The notes: generated by a model from the sequence alone, not told the origin. Counted from the first letter of the stretch, positions 9,274 through 17,742 are shown. The stretch is 20,402 nt of DNA from CAZBGL01 sp964491375 (GCA_964491375.1 CAZBGL010000126.1:1-20402), one strand, 5' to 3'. A program made the numbers and translations.

Positions 9274-10155
9274 TCACCGCACGATCTCGGTTCCCACGCC
9301 GCCCCGGGTGAAGATCTCCAGGAGCACGGCGTGGCGCACCCGGCCGTCCACGATGTGCACCTTGCCCACCCCGTGTTCCAGGGCCTCCAGGGCGCAGCGC
9401 ACCTTGGGGATCATCCCGCCCCGGATCACCCCCTGCTCGATGAGCCGGGGGGCCTCGTCCATCCGCAGGGTGCTGACGAGCCGGCCCTCCGGGTCCAGGA
9501 TCCCCTCCACGTCGGTCAGGAGCACCAGTTTCTCCGCCTTCAGGGCCGCGGCCACGCGGCCCGCCACCAGGTCCGCGTTGATGTTGTACGTCTGGCCGTC
9601 CGCGCCCACCCCCACGGGCGCGATCACCGGGATGAACCCGCCCCGGTCCAGGGTCTCGATCACCGCCGGCTGGATCGCCTCCACCTCGCCCACGGCCCCC
9701 AGGTCGATGATCTCGGGCGGCAGGTGGTCCTCGCGCCGGCGCTGGAGCACCAGCTTGCGCGCCCGGATCAGCCCGCCGTCCTTGCCGGTGAGGCCCACGG
9801 CCCGGCCGCCGTGGAGCTGGATCAGGTTGACGATCTCCTTGTTCACCCGGCCGCCCAGCACCATCTCCACCACGTCCATGGTGGGGGCGTCGGTCACCCG
9901 CATCCCGTCCACGAAGGTGCTGCGGATCCGCATCCGCTCGAGCACCCGGTTGATCTGGGGGCCGCCGCCGTGGACCACCACAGGGTTGAGCCCGATGTAC
10001 TTCAGGAGCACCACGTCCCGGGCGAAGCTCTCCTTGAGGCCCTCGTCCACCATGGCGTGGCCGCCGTACTTGATGACCACCACCTTGCCGTAGAACTGCC
10101 GAATGTACGGCAGGGCCTCGTGGAGCACCTCGGCCTTCTGGATCAGCCGTTCCAT
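9274..10155 (-). CDS. argB: Acetylglutamate kinase
   Basis: 293 residues. It phosphorylates N-acetylglutamate, the second step of arginine synthesis. Amino-acid-kinase motifs: KYGGHAM at 29-35, VVVHGGGPQI near 60, and the nucleotide-site region with LLTDVEGILDPEG. The N-terminal helix before the kinase core (MERLIQKAEVLHEALPYIRQF region) is the element that forms hexamers and the arginine site in arginine-inhibited members, so feedback control by arginine is likely (family inference). It starts seven bases after the hslU stop, with GAGGG overlapping that stop, which ties it to the protease genes. Confidence 0.97.
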   Translation of the reverse strand: MERLIQKAEVLHEALPYIRQFYGKVVVIKYGGHAMVDEGLKESFARDVVLLKYIGLNPVVVHGGGPQINRVLERMRIRSTFVDGMRVTDAPTMDVVEMVLGGRVNKEIVNLIQLHGGRAVGLTGKDGGLIRARKLVLQRRREDHLPPEIIDLGAVGEVEAIQPAVIETLDRGGFIPVIAPVGVGADGQTYNINADLVAGRVAAALKAEKLVLLTDVEGILDPEGRLVSTLRMDEAPRLIEQGVIRGGMIPKVRCALEALEHGVGKVHIVDGRVRHAVLLEIFTRGGVGTEIVR

Positions 10156-10162
10156 GGGGCCC

Positions 10163-11470
<1,308 letters not shown>

Positions 11471-11471
11471 C

Positions 11472-12014
11472 TCAGCCTCCGAGCTCCTCGATCTCCACCA
11501 CCTCGTTCGTGTACACGCAGATCCGTGCCGCCGCCTTCAGGGCCTCGCGGGCGATCTCGGCCGGCCCCAGGTCGGTGTGCTCGTACAGGGCGAGCCCGGC
11601 CGCCAGGGCATACGGCCCGCCCGAGCCGATGGCCACCACCCCCTCCTCGGGCTCCACCACGTCGCCCGTGCCCGAGAGCAGGAGCGTGCTCTCCCGGTCG
11701 GCCACGAGCAGCATGGCCTCGAGCCGGCGCAGGTACTTGTCGGTGCGCCAGTCCTTGGCCAGCTCCACCGCGGCCCGCTGCAGACTCCCCCGGTGCATCT
11801 CGAGCTTGCCCTCGAACCGCTCGAGCAGGGTGAAGGCGTCGGCCGTGGCCCCGGCGAACCCGGCCAACACCCGGCCGTCGCGAAGCCGGCGGATCTTGCG
11901 GGCCGAGCGCTTGATCACGGTGGCCCCCAGGGTCACCTGGCCGTCGCCGGCCATGGCCACCCGGCCGTGCCGCCGCACGCACACGATGGTGGTGCCGTGG
12001 AACGTCTCCCGCAT
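11472..12014 (-). CDS. hslV: ATP-dependent protease peptidase subunit HslV (ClpQ)
   Basis: 180 residues from the ATG at 12014, preceded by GGGGAGGAT; the open frame is much longer upstream, but that is the shadow of xerC. It is a proteasome-like threonine peptidase. MRETFHG is followed by TTIVCVRR, so the catalytic N-terminal Thr after removal of the short propeptide is T8. GDGQVT, then K34-region ARKIRRL and GFAGATADAFTL, are conserved. It forms the two-ring proteolytic core with HslU. Confidence 0.97.
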   Translation of the reverse strand: MRETFHGTTIVCVRRHGRVAMAGDGQVTLGATVIKRSARKIRRLRDGRVLAGFAGATADAFTLLERFEGKLEMHRGSLQRAAVELAKDWRTDKYLRRLEAMLLVADRESTLLLSGTGDVVEPEEGVVAIGSGGPYALAAGLALYEHTDLGPAEIAREALKAAARICVYTNEVVEIEELGG

Positions 12015-12055
12015 CTCGGCGCATCCTCCCCGGCCCGCCGGCCGTCGCCCCTGCG

Positions 12056-12970
12056 TCACCGGGCCCGGGGGTGGGCCCGGTCGTAGACCTCCATCAGCCG
12101 CTCGATGCCCACGTGGGTGTACTTCTGGGTGGTGGACAGGCTCCGGTGCCCCAGGAGCTCCTGGATGGCCCGCAGGTCCGCCCCTCCGGCCAGGAGGTGC
12201 GTGGCGAAGCTGTGGCGCAGCATGTGGGGGTGGACCCGCCGCCCAAGGGCCGCCCGCTCGATCCAGCGGTCCAGGATCCGGCGCACGCTCCGGTCGCTGA
12301 GCCGGCCGCCGCGCGCGTTCAGGAACACCGGACCGGCCGGCTCCAGGGGAACCCCCTCGGCCGCCCGCCGGGTCAGGTAGCGCTCCAGGGCCCGGGCCGC
12401 CGCCTCGGGCAGGGGCAGCTCCCGCTCCACCCGGCCCTTGCCCCGTACGCGCACCGCCCGGGCCCCGAGGCGCACGTCCCGGCCGTCCAAGGCCACGAGC
12501 TCCCCCACCCGCATCCCCGTGCCGTACAGCAGTTCCAGGATCGCTCGGTCCCGGGCGCCCCGGAGCCCCGGGGCCTGGGCCCCGTCCAGAAGCCGGAACA
12601 CCTCGTCCACCGAAAGCACCCCGGGCAGCCGCCGGGGCGCCCGGGGCGCGGCCACGGCCTCGGCCGGGTTGCGGTCCAGGTGCCCCTCGCGCACCAGGAA
12701 CCGGAAGAACGCCCGCAGGGCCGACAGCGCCCGGCCCAGGGTGGTGCGGGCCCATCGCCGGTGGCGCACGGCCAGGTAGGCCCGAACGTCGGCCGGCTCC
12801 ACGGCCCGCCACAGGTCCGGGCCCTCCAGGCCCCGCCGGCCGACCATCCAGCGGCCGAACCCGGCCACGTCCCGCGCGTAGTTGCACACCGTGTGGGGCG
12901 AGGCGTTGCGCTCGTACCGGAGGTGGTCCAGGAACGCCCGGACCCACGGGTCGGCACAGGGTTCCGGCAT
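12056..12970 (-). CDS. xerC: Tyrosine recombinase XerC
   Basis: 304 residues. The N-terminal SAM-like core-binding domain (about 5-100, with FLDHLRYERNASPHTVCNYARDV) is followed by the catalytic domain with the full residue set: R154 (GTGMRVGEL), K178 (RGKGR), H249-x-x-R252 (HMLRHSFATH), H275 (LGH) and the nucleophile Y284 (QKYTH). Such enzymes resolve chromosome dimers at dif. XerC rather than XerD is preferred because xerC-hslV-hslU is a common order (codV-clpQ-clpY in Bacillus). The ATG at 12970 has GGGAG upstream; the frame continues another 106 codons without family character. It heads the minus-strand run. Confidence 0.93.
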   Translation of the reverse strand: MPEPCADPWVRAFLDHLRYERNASPHTVCNYARDVAGFGRWMVGRRGLEGPDLWRAVEPADVRAYLAVRHRRWARTTLGRALSALRAFFRFLVREGHLDRNPAEAVAAPRAPRRLPGVLSVDEVFRLLDGAQAPGLRGARDRAILELLYGTGMRVGELVALDGRDVRLGARAVRVRGKGRVERELPLPEAAARALERYLTRRAAEGVPLEPAGPVFLNARGGRLSDRSVRRILDRWIERAALGRRVHPHMLRHSFATHLLAGGADLRAIQELLGHRSLSTTQKYTHVGIERLMEVYDRAHPRAR

Positions 12971-13417
12971 GGCCCGCTCCCGGCCTGGGAATCCTCTCGT
13001 CGCCGTAGAAGCGTACACCATAACACACCGGGTATCCCGATGGTACACAGGCCGGTTCCGCGGGCCCCGCACAGGGGTCACGCCCACCCACAACGAGAGG
13101 AGCCGCAGCACGGAGAGCGCGAACGGGCGAAACACGCCAGACAGACCGGACCCACCGGGATCACCGCAGGGGGCCACGGGCGGGACCGACCTGCGGCCGA
13201 ACGCTCGCTCCCCACGGGAGCGGGTCCTGGGGACGTCCCTCCGGGAGCCTCGACCGCATGGGTTGCCAATCATCTTTTTGTTTGGCATATTGGATAGTTG
13301 ACAAAACTCGACACGTTCCCGTTTTTTCCGTCACCCAGGCATCCGGAAGGATCTCATCCCCCCTGATGGCCCGGTGCCTGGCAACCACTGCGGGCGCTGG
13401 ACGGAAAGGAGAAGCCC
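12971..13417. other. 447-base divergent intergenic region
   Basis: It separates xerC (-) from the lipoprotein gene (+), so it must hold promoters for both. Most is GC-rich with no protein-like frame. An AT-rich block at about 13263-13330 is the likely promoter area. TTGACA occurs at 13298-13303 on the plus strand, but no good -10 follows 16-18 bases later, so no boxes are assigned. A stable hairpin at 13335-13381 follows. No tRNA or known riboswitch was recognised. Confidence 0.5.
13335..13381 (+). other. Bulged hairpin in the leader of the metallopeptidase lipoprotein gene
   Basis: CCAGGCA (13335-13341) pairs with TGCCTGG (13375-13381); after one bulged T, CCGG (13343-13346) pairs with CCGG (13371-13374), giving 11 bp. 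Inside, GGAT and ATCC, or CATC and GATG, can form a small alternative hairpin. It ends 36 bases before the start codon. The competing inner pairings would suit a switch, but it matches no riboswitch class known to me. Confidence 0.4.
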
Positions 13418-15820
13418 GTGCGCCCGCTCCGTTCCTCCCTGTACGGCCCTGTCCCCTTCCGCATGGCGCGGCTCTTCCGTGGACTCACGGCGAGCGCGAT
13501 CCTCTTGTTCCTTGCAGGATGCGGAGGAGCAGGAGGGGGCGCCCACGGTCGGGACGGCCCGTCCGGCTCCGACGCGCTGCTCCGGGTGACGGTGGAGCCG
13601 TCGGACGAGGCACAGACCTTCTCCGCTGAAGGTACGGTCAGCGTCACCGTTCCGGGGGGAATGCTCGCGGAGGCCCAGACCCTCGAGGTGCGCCGGGTCG
13701 ACGGGCCGGGGTACGTGCCCATGGCGGAGGCCGAAACCGGGGGCGTGATCGAGGTCTCCCTGGGAGACCAGGAGACCTTCGACCAGGAGCTCATCCTGGA
13801 GTTCCCCGTGGATCTGGGCGGGCTGAACCCGGAGGTTCCCGCCCCCGTGCAGGTGCACGTGGCGTCCTGGGACGATGCGGCCGGGGTCTGGGTCTTCGAG
13901 CCGGCCGAGGTGGATGTGGAGGCCGGCGTGGCACGGGTGCGCACGCACCACCTGAGCGGGTGGGCGTGGTTCACCTCGTTCGCCTTCGAGTGTGTCACGT
14001 CGGAATACGGGAACTTCAACGTGTGTTACGACCCCGGGATCGAACCCGTGTTCCGCGACGACACCTCCCTCTCGATCGACGAGTTCGCCGAGACCGTGGG
14101 CGGCTACCTGGAGCACGCATCGGCCCGGTACGCGGCTGCCGGCTTCGATCCCCCGGACTTCTACCCCCTCGACGTGGTCGTCTACGAGGCAGCGCTGACG
14201 GACGACGGCGAGAGGAAAGAGGCCCCGTACTACTCTCCGAACGGGGGAAGCATCTACTTCTCGATGAAGCACTTCAGCAGCCTGGACGAGGTCCGCCACG
14301 ACACCGCCCACGAGCTGTTCCACGCCTTCCAGAACCAGGACATCACCGCGTGGGGCATGGCCCACCGCTTCTGGTTCACCGAGGCCATGGCCGAGGCCGC
14401 GGCCAACCGGGTGGCCTGGGGATTCGGCGACACCGCCCAGCTCATGCCCCTGGGCTCCGGGTTCTTCTCGGTGCCCCTGTCCAGCGAGGAGGCCCCCCAT
14501 CCGTACGAGGCCGGGCACTTCGCCGACTACCTGATCGCCGAGGTGGGCGTGGACCCCAAGGGCCTGTGGGACTCCGTGGCCGACGAGTGGGAGGAGCCCG
14601 TGGACGTGGGGCTCCAGTGGTCCGTGGACTTCATCAAGGTGTGGTGGGCGACGTCGCTGGAGGGGATGTCCGATTACCTGAGGAGCCGGACCGGCGTGGG
14701 GCTGGGGGGCCACTGGCAGGAGTTCGTGCACCGGACGTTCTTCAGCTCTCCGCCCGTGTTCGCCGACATCAACCCGAACATCAGCTATTTCGTCGCGGCT
14801 TCGGACGCGTTCCAACGGATCCGGCCCGGGACGACCCACGCCGAGGAGTACTTCGTTGTTCCGGGAGGCTACGGGGCAAAGTTCTGGGCGGTGGACGTGG
14901 AGCCCGAGGAAGGCGAGACGAGCCGGGAGATCCAGGTTGTGCCGCTGGGCGCGATCCCCGACCGGATCCTCGTCTCTTTGTACCTGGTGCGCGACGGGGA
15001 GAGCTTCACCGAGGGCTCCGAGGTGCCCCTGGGGACCCTGGAGTCAGGGGTGCCCGGTCCGAGGGTGTCGCTGGAGGAGGGCGACTACCTGATCGTGCTG
15101 CTCGTGTCGTTCGGGGGGGAGGAGTCCCAGGTGGTGCTCGCCGTTTCCGACGCCCTCGACGGGGATCTGGGTGAGAATCCGGTGGTGCCGGCCGGGGGCT
15201 CGCTGACCCTCGATCCCGGGGTCACGGGCGGCACCCCGCCGTACCGGTACGAGTGGACCCTGGAAGGCGAAGACGCCGGGACGGGTGAGACCCTCACCAT
15301 CGACCACCAGGACCTCGCTGGGCCGGCCTGGGTGGAGGTCCGGGTCACCGATGCCCACGGGCTTCTGTGGACGGCAGGCACCACGGTGAGCCCGGAGGAC
15401 GTGGAAACCCGGGTGAGCTTCCCCGACCACTCGGGGCGCTGGACGGTCACCCTGACGTTTCCGGAGGGGCAGGGGACGGGGTACCGGATGGTTCCGGAGG
15501 AGGAGGTCGGGGACAGCGTGTACGGCTGGGGCGAGCTCGTGGAGGTCGAACTCGGGGGCTACCCCGCGGCCTACTACGACTGGCCCGAGGCCACGGTCCC
15601 GGTGAAGCTCACGCTGTCGGGCGAAGCGGTGAGCTCCTGGTACCTGTTCCCGGCGTCCAACACCCGGGACCCGGCGAGCCGGAACACCACGGCCTACTGG
15701 AAGGACGAGGCCGGGCCCATGAGCCTGCGGGGCGACCGGTACTACTGGCTCTACATCTATCCGGAGTCGGGCGCCTATTCCCTGGAGGTCCTCCGGATCA
15801 GGGGAAACGCGCACGAATAA
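13418..15820 (+). CDS. Large lipoprotein with an HExxH metallopeptidase-like domain and a PKD-like domain
   Basis: 800 residues. The GTG at 13418 is chosen because AAGGAG sits seven bases upstream; the ATG at residue 16 has no such site. The signal ends in a perfect lipobox LAGC with Cys35, followed by a glycine-rich linker. Residues 54-185 form a beta-rich domain recalling ZU5-like modules (VTVPGGMLAEAQTLEV, ending THHLSGWAWF). Residues 195-445 contain DTAHELFHAFQ with H298-E299-x-x-H302, then FWFTEAMAEAAAN with E322 20 residues on. That is the gluzincin arrangement of zinc peptidases: two histidines, a catalytic Glu and a downstream Glu ligand. Residues 590-658 (VTGGTPPYRYEWTLEGEDAG and WVEVRVTDAHG) resemble a PKD domain, and a further beta-rich tail follows to 800. 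It is predicted to be a surface or periplasmic peptidase anchored by lipid. It stands alone between divergent xerC and convergent vapBC. I do not recognise a named family. Confidence 0.82.
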   Translation: MRPLRSSLYGPVPFRMARLFRGLTASAILLFLAGCGGAGGGAHGRDGPSGSDALLRVTVEPSDEAQTFSAEGTVSVTVPGGMLAEAQTLEVRRVDGPGYVPMAEAETGGVIEVSLGDQETFDQELILEFPVDLGGLNPEVPAPVQVHVASWDDAAGVWVFEPAEVDVEAGVARVRTHHLSGWAWFTSFAFECVTSEYGNFNVCYDPGIEPVFRDDTSLSIDEFAETVGGYLEHASARYAAAGFDPPDFYPLDVVVYEAALTDDGERKEAPYYSPNGGSIYFSMKHFSSLDEVRHDTAHELFHAFQNQDITAWGMAHRFWFTEAMAEAAANRVAWGFGDTAQLMPLGSGFFSVPLSSEEAPHPYEAGHFADYLIAEVGVDPKGLWDSVADEWEEPVDVGLQWSVDFIKVWWATSLEGMSDYLRSRTGVGLGGHWQEFVHRTFFSSPPVFADINPNISYFVAASDAFQRIRPGTTHAEEYFVVPGGYGAKFWAVDVEPEEGETSREIQVVPLGAIPDRILVSLYLVRDGESFTEGSEVPLGTLESGVPGPRVSLEEGDYLIVLLVSFGGEESQVVLAVSDALDGDLGENPVVPAGGSLTLDPGVTGGTPPYRYEWTLEGEDAGTGETLTIDHQDLAGPAWVEVRVTDAHGLLWTAGTTVSPEDVETRVSFPDHSGRWTVTLTFPEGQGTGYRMVPEEEVGDSVYGWGELVEVELGGYPAAYYDWPEATVPVKLTLSGEAVSSWYLFPASNTRDPASRNTTAYWKDEAGPMSLRGDRYYWLYIYPESGAYSLEVLRIRGNAHE

Positions 15821-15846
15821 CCTCCGCGGGCGCCGGGCAACCGGAA

Positions 15847-15860
15847 GGGACTCGAGTCCC
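15847..15860. other. Perfect 14-bp palindrome between convergent genes
   Basis: GGGACTCGAGTCCC lies 27 bases after the lipoprotein stop and about 80 bases beyond the vapC stop on the other strand. It could fold as a 5-bp stem with a TCGA loop and end transcripts from both sides, but there is no U-run. Confidence 0.35.
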
Positions 15861-15938
15861 GAAGGGCACAGCGGAGGAGGAATTTCGGACAGAGAACAAA
15901 GGGCTCGCGGAACCACCCACGGCCCGGAGCGACGGCGC

Positions 15939-16379
15939 TCAGGGCCGCGATTCCGGCAGGGGCGGAACCTCTGCCAGAAAGACGATTTCCCCCTCCCAGC
16001 CCGCCGCCTCGGCCCGCCCCTTCAACCCGCGGTCCGCCGTCACAAGGGGCAGCCCCCGTCGGCGCGCCAGGGCCAGGTACACACAGTCGCACACGGGGTG
16101 GTTGAGCCGGATCGCGGTCTCCGCCGCCTCGCTCAGCACGTCGGCAGCCGGTACGAGCAGCGAGAAGCAATGCGGTAGGGCGTCGGCCACGGCCCTCATG
16201 TGCTCGGGCGAAGCCTCCCCGCGGGCGACCCGTTTCCACGCGACGTTGGCCACCTCCAACAGCACCAGGTCGGGAGCGACGAGCCCGTCGGGATCCCGGA
16301 GCACCGCCCTGGCGTTCGGAGTCAAAGGCTCGTCGAAGAACCACTTGGCCGCAACGGATGCGTCCACCACCCGGGTCAT
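15939..16379 (-). CDS. vapC: PIN-domain ribonuclease toxin, VapC type
   Basis: 146 residues. It starts MTRVVDASVAAKWF and carries the four acidic PIN residues: D6, E42 (LLEVANVAWKR), D98 (HPVCDCVYLALA) and D116 (VTADRGLKGR). PIN toxins of this kind cut RNA, often tRNA or rRNA, unless held by the antitoxin. Its ATG overlaps the antitoxin stop as ATGA, so it is translationally coupled to vapB. All catalytic residues are kept, so it should be active. The symbol names the family; the target cannot be read from the sequence. Confidence 0.92.
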   Translation of the reverse strand: MTRVVDASVAAKWFFDEPLTPNARAVLRDPDGLVAPDLVLLEVANVAWKRVARGEASPEHMRAVADALPHCFSLLVPAADVLSEAAETAIRLNHPVCDCVYLALARRRGLPLVTADRGLKGRAEAAGWEGEIVFLAEVPPLPESRP

Positions 16380-16606
16380 CGGGAATCCCGGTCCTTCCGG
16401 ATGAGATCCACGCTGTCCGTGGACGGCCGCGGGGCCATGGCCCGGATGCGGTCCGCGAGTTCCAGCCGTTCCTCGGGGGTAAGCCGGCTCGCGCGGGTGA
16501 GGATCTCCCGGAGTTCCTGCTCGAGGGCCCGGCCGTGAAGCGCCGCGCGTGCCTTCAGCGCCCGGACCACCCGGTCGTCGAGGTTGCGCACGATCACCTG
16601 TGCCAT
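16376..16606 (-). CDS. vapB: Ribbon-helix-helix antitoxin, FitA/VapB type
   Basis: 76 residues. MAQVIVRNLDDRVVRALKARAALHGRALEQELREIL is the FitA-like ribbon-helix-helix DNA-binding domain, with a strand followed by two helices. The C-terminal part (LTPEERLELADRIRAMAPRP onward) is the flexible segment that would wrap the PIN toxin. It precedes vapC with a 4-base overlap. AAGGAG lies before the ATG. A palindrome overlapping the promoter upstream fits self-repression by the pair. Confidence 0.9.
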   Translation of the reverse strand: MAQVIVRNLDDRVVRALKARAALHGRALEQELREILTRASRLTPEERLELADRIRAMAPRPSTDSVDLIRKDRDSR

Positions 16607-16640
16607 GGGCTGGGGCTCCTTTCTTGCCGGCCGAAAAAGT

Positions 16641-16660
16641 TGTTATCAAAATTGATAGCA
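16641..16660. promoter_or_regulatory. Palindromic operator candidate for vapBC
   Basis: The 20 bases TGTTATCAAAATTGATAGCA read as an inverted repeat with 8 of 10 positions matching between arms (TG.TATCA / TGATA.CA). It is an AT-rich island in GC-rich DNA, 35 bases upstream of vapB, the position expected for ribbon-helix-helix autoregulation. Confidence 0.65.
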
Positions 16661-16680
16661 CGATTTCCGGTGCCGAACAA
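16652..16680 (-). promoter_or_regulatory. Likely vapBC promoter
   Basis: On the minus strand TTGTTC (16680-16675) is followed after 17 bases by TATCAA (16657-16652). The boxes match consensus only moderately (3/6 and 4/6), but the -10 lies inside the palindrome, so repressor binding would block it. Confidence 0.45.
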
Positions 16681-16817
16681 GGCCGTGGGGCGCTCGGTGT
16701 ACTCGAACGCGCCCCGGCACAGCCCGCTCCATGACGTCGCACCTCGCTCCGCGAAGACCTGCTCGGATCTTGGTCCGGGCTTGCCTGGCGGTCATCCCCA
16801 CCGGCCCCCGTCAGAAC

Positions 16818-16848
16818 GGCAAAATCACCTTTTGCCGGGTGATTTGCC
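16818..16848. repeat. REP-like imperfect palindrome
   Basis: GGCAAAATCACC (16818-16829) pairs with GGTGATTTGCC (16838-16848) as 11 bp with one bulged A and an 8-base loop. It lies about 400 bases from a degenerate REP-associated transposase remnant. It does not follow the end of an obvious gene, so a terminator role is unlikely. Confidence 0.45.
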
Positions 16849-17058
16849 GGACGAGCTTCATCCGCCAACCTGGAACGCCCCGACGTGACGCGGCTCGCCT
16901 TGAAGATCCCGTGGCATTCCTCCGGGGGAGCATCCGGACGATGCGTGATAGCCGAGCTCCAAACGAAACCGGGCCCGGGGATGGCGGTTCCTCGTGCAGT
17001 GTGATAGGTACGTGCCGTGTCGTATTGTTGGGCTGGGACCACTCGCGGAGAGCGTGGG

Positions 17059-17222
17059 ATGGAAATCCACGGGCCAGACCGAGCGGACGTGGGCGTGACA
17101 CGGGTCGAGGCGCTCCGTTACCGGTGCCTTCGGTTCACGCGCCAAGCCGTGAAACCGTTTCAGTTGCTCGTGGGCCCCAATGCGAGCGGGAAGTCCACGT
17201 TCCTGGACGTGATCGAGACAGA
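17059..17222 (+). pseudogene. AAA ATPase N-terminal fragment (decayed)
   Basis: From the ATG at 17059 (with GGAG eight bases upstream) the frame encodes VTRVEALRYRCLRF, then FQLLVGPNASGKSTFLDVI. This is the first strand and Walker A motif (GPNASGKST) of AAA_21/RecF-like ATPases found in defence and OLD-like systems. After about 17218 the similarity stops; the frame runs on to 17478 through DNA that makes better sense on the minus strand. Signature, Walker B and sensor motifs are all missing, so it cannot be functional. Confidence 0.7.
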
Positions 17223-17252
17223 TCGGGACGCTGGTCGATACCGAAACTTCCC

Positions 17253-17457
17253 TCACAGGGCCCTTGCGCGGCAGTATCGCGCCCGCTCCACCGCGTACCC
17301 CACCCACCTGCCCAGCGAACTCCTCATCCCCCACCTCGCGGGGACAGGCCAGCAGATGAAACCGGAAGATCTCGTCGTACCCGTCGATTCCTTGAGCCGT
17401 CACGTGCCGAAGCACCCCGGGCACGTCCAGCCTCGCGCTTCTCCGCGTGGCACTCGC
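17253..17457 (-). pseudogene. REP-associated tyrosine transposase (IS200-like, Y1) remnant
   Basis: Read on the minus strand from 17457, just after an in-frame TAG, the sequence SARLDVPGVLRHVTAQGID is the classic N-terminus of RAYT-type Y1 transposases. It then jumps to FRFHLLACPREVG, matching their NHFHLLV segment, so an internal stretch is deleted. In the next frame, from 17327, MRSSLGRWVGYAVERARYCR ends at a stop at 17253 and resembles the MRRLLTGYAVYFNRRHRR segment. The first His of the HUH motif is Arg here. Missing start, internal deletion, frameshift and loss of the tyrosine region show a dead gene. It faces and abuts the AAA fragment. Confidence 0.65.
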
Positions 17458-17486
17458 CTACTCGTGTCCTCCGGTTAGGCCCCAAA

Positions 17487-17550
17487 TGTGTCATTTTCGA
17501 CCAGCTACCCAGACTGCCCCCTGCTCCCCCGTAAATTCCACTTTCGCTCC
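17487..17550 (+). repeat. Two degenerate terminal-repeat-like modules
   Basis: TGTGTCATTTTCGACCAGC (from 17488) shares its TTTTCGACCA core with the 26-bp repeat at 17580. A weaker copy, ATTCCACTTTCGCTCCCAC, starts near 17535. With the unit at 17580, their TTTCG cores are spaced 47 and 51 bases. Iterated 20-bp modules are typical of the ends of IS21-, Tn7- or Tn5053-type elements. Confidence 0.4.
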
Positions 17551-17579
17551 CACCTCCTCGCCCCCCCAACGCCGAGCTT

Positions 17580-17605
17580 CAATAAGTTTCGTTTTCGACC
17601 AACGT
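17580..17605 (+). repeat. 26-bp direct repeat, left copy
   Basis: Identical over 26 bases to 19387-19412 and in the same orientation. It begins CAATAAGTTTCG and ends CGACCAACGT. It lies 145 bases before the IS110 transposase start. Confidence 0.9.
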
Positions 17606-17692
17606 TATCCTTACTGAGCGGTTCCAGGAAAGAAAGGTTTAGCGGGCACATTGTAAGAAGGCGAGAGGCAAAAAAACAATCTATACAAGAAG

Positions 17693-17742
17693 AGGCCCCC
17701 CTGTTACAAGGTTTCTGCTCAGAAAACCCACAAAACAGGAGG
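17693..17742 (+). promoter_or_regulatory. Hairpin covering the transposase ribosome binding site
   Basis: CCTGTT near 17699-17704 pairs with AACAGG at 17734-17739, whose last bases are the start of the AGGAGG Shine-Dalgarno (17737-17742). Inside it GGTTTCT pairs with AGaAAACC around a GCTC loop. Such occlusion is known in insertion sequences, where it limits translation from messages entering from outside. Confidence 0.5.

Larger units (their letters stand above)
16607..17058. other. 452-base region upstream of vapBC without an intact gene
   Basis: It holds the vapBC promoter and operator (16641-16680) and a REP-like hairpin at 16818-16848. The rest (16690-16810 and 16850-17058) shows no frame with recognisable protein sequence and is probably decayed or intergenic. 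Confidence 0.5.

Noticed and set aside
12971..13288. N-terminal extension of xerC by up to 106 codons
   Set aside because: The extra residues have no similarity to tyrosine recombinases, and the normal core-binding domain begins at the ATG at 12970.
13335..13417. Possible SAM or cyclic-di-GMP riboswitch before the lipoprotein gene
   Set aside because: GGCAACC and GATGGCCC looked familiar, but the required helices and conserved cores of those classes are not present; only a single hairpin is supported.
16858..17424. A 188-codon minus-strand gene
   Set aside because: Only its first third has family sequence (the RAYT remnant); the rest is the shadow of the AAA fragment and spacer, so it is treated as a pseudogene piece.
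17223..17478. C-terminal continuation of the AAA ATPase on the plus strand
   Set aside because: After the Walker A segment no later ATPase motif appears, and the same bases read as RAYT transposase on the minus strand.
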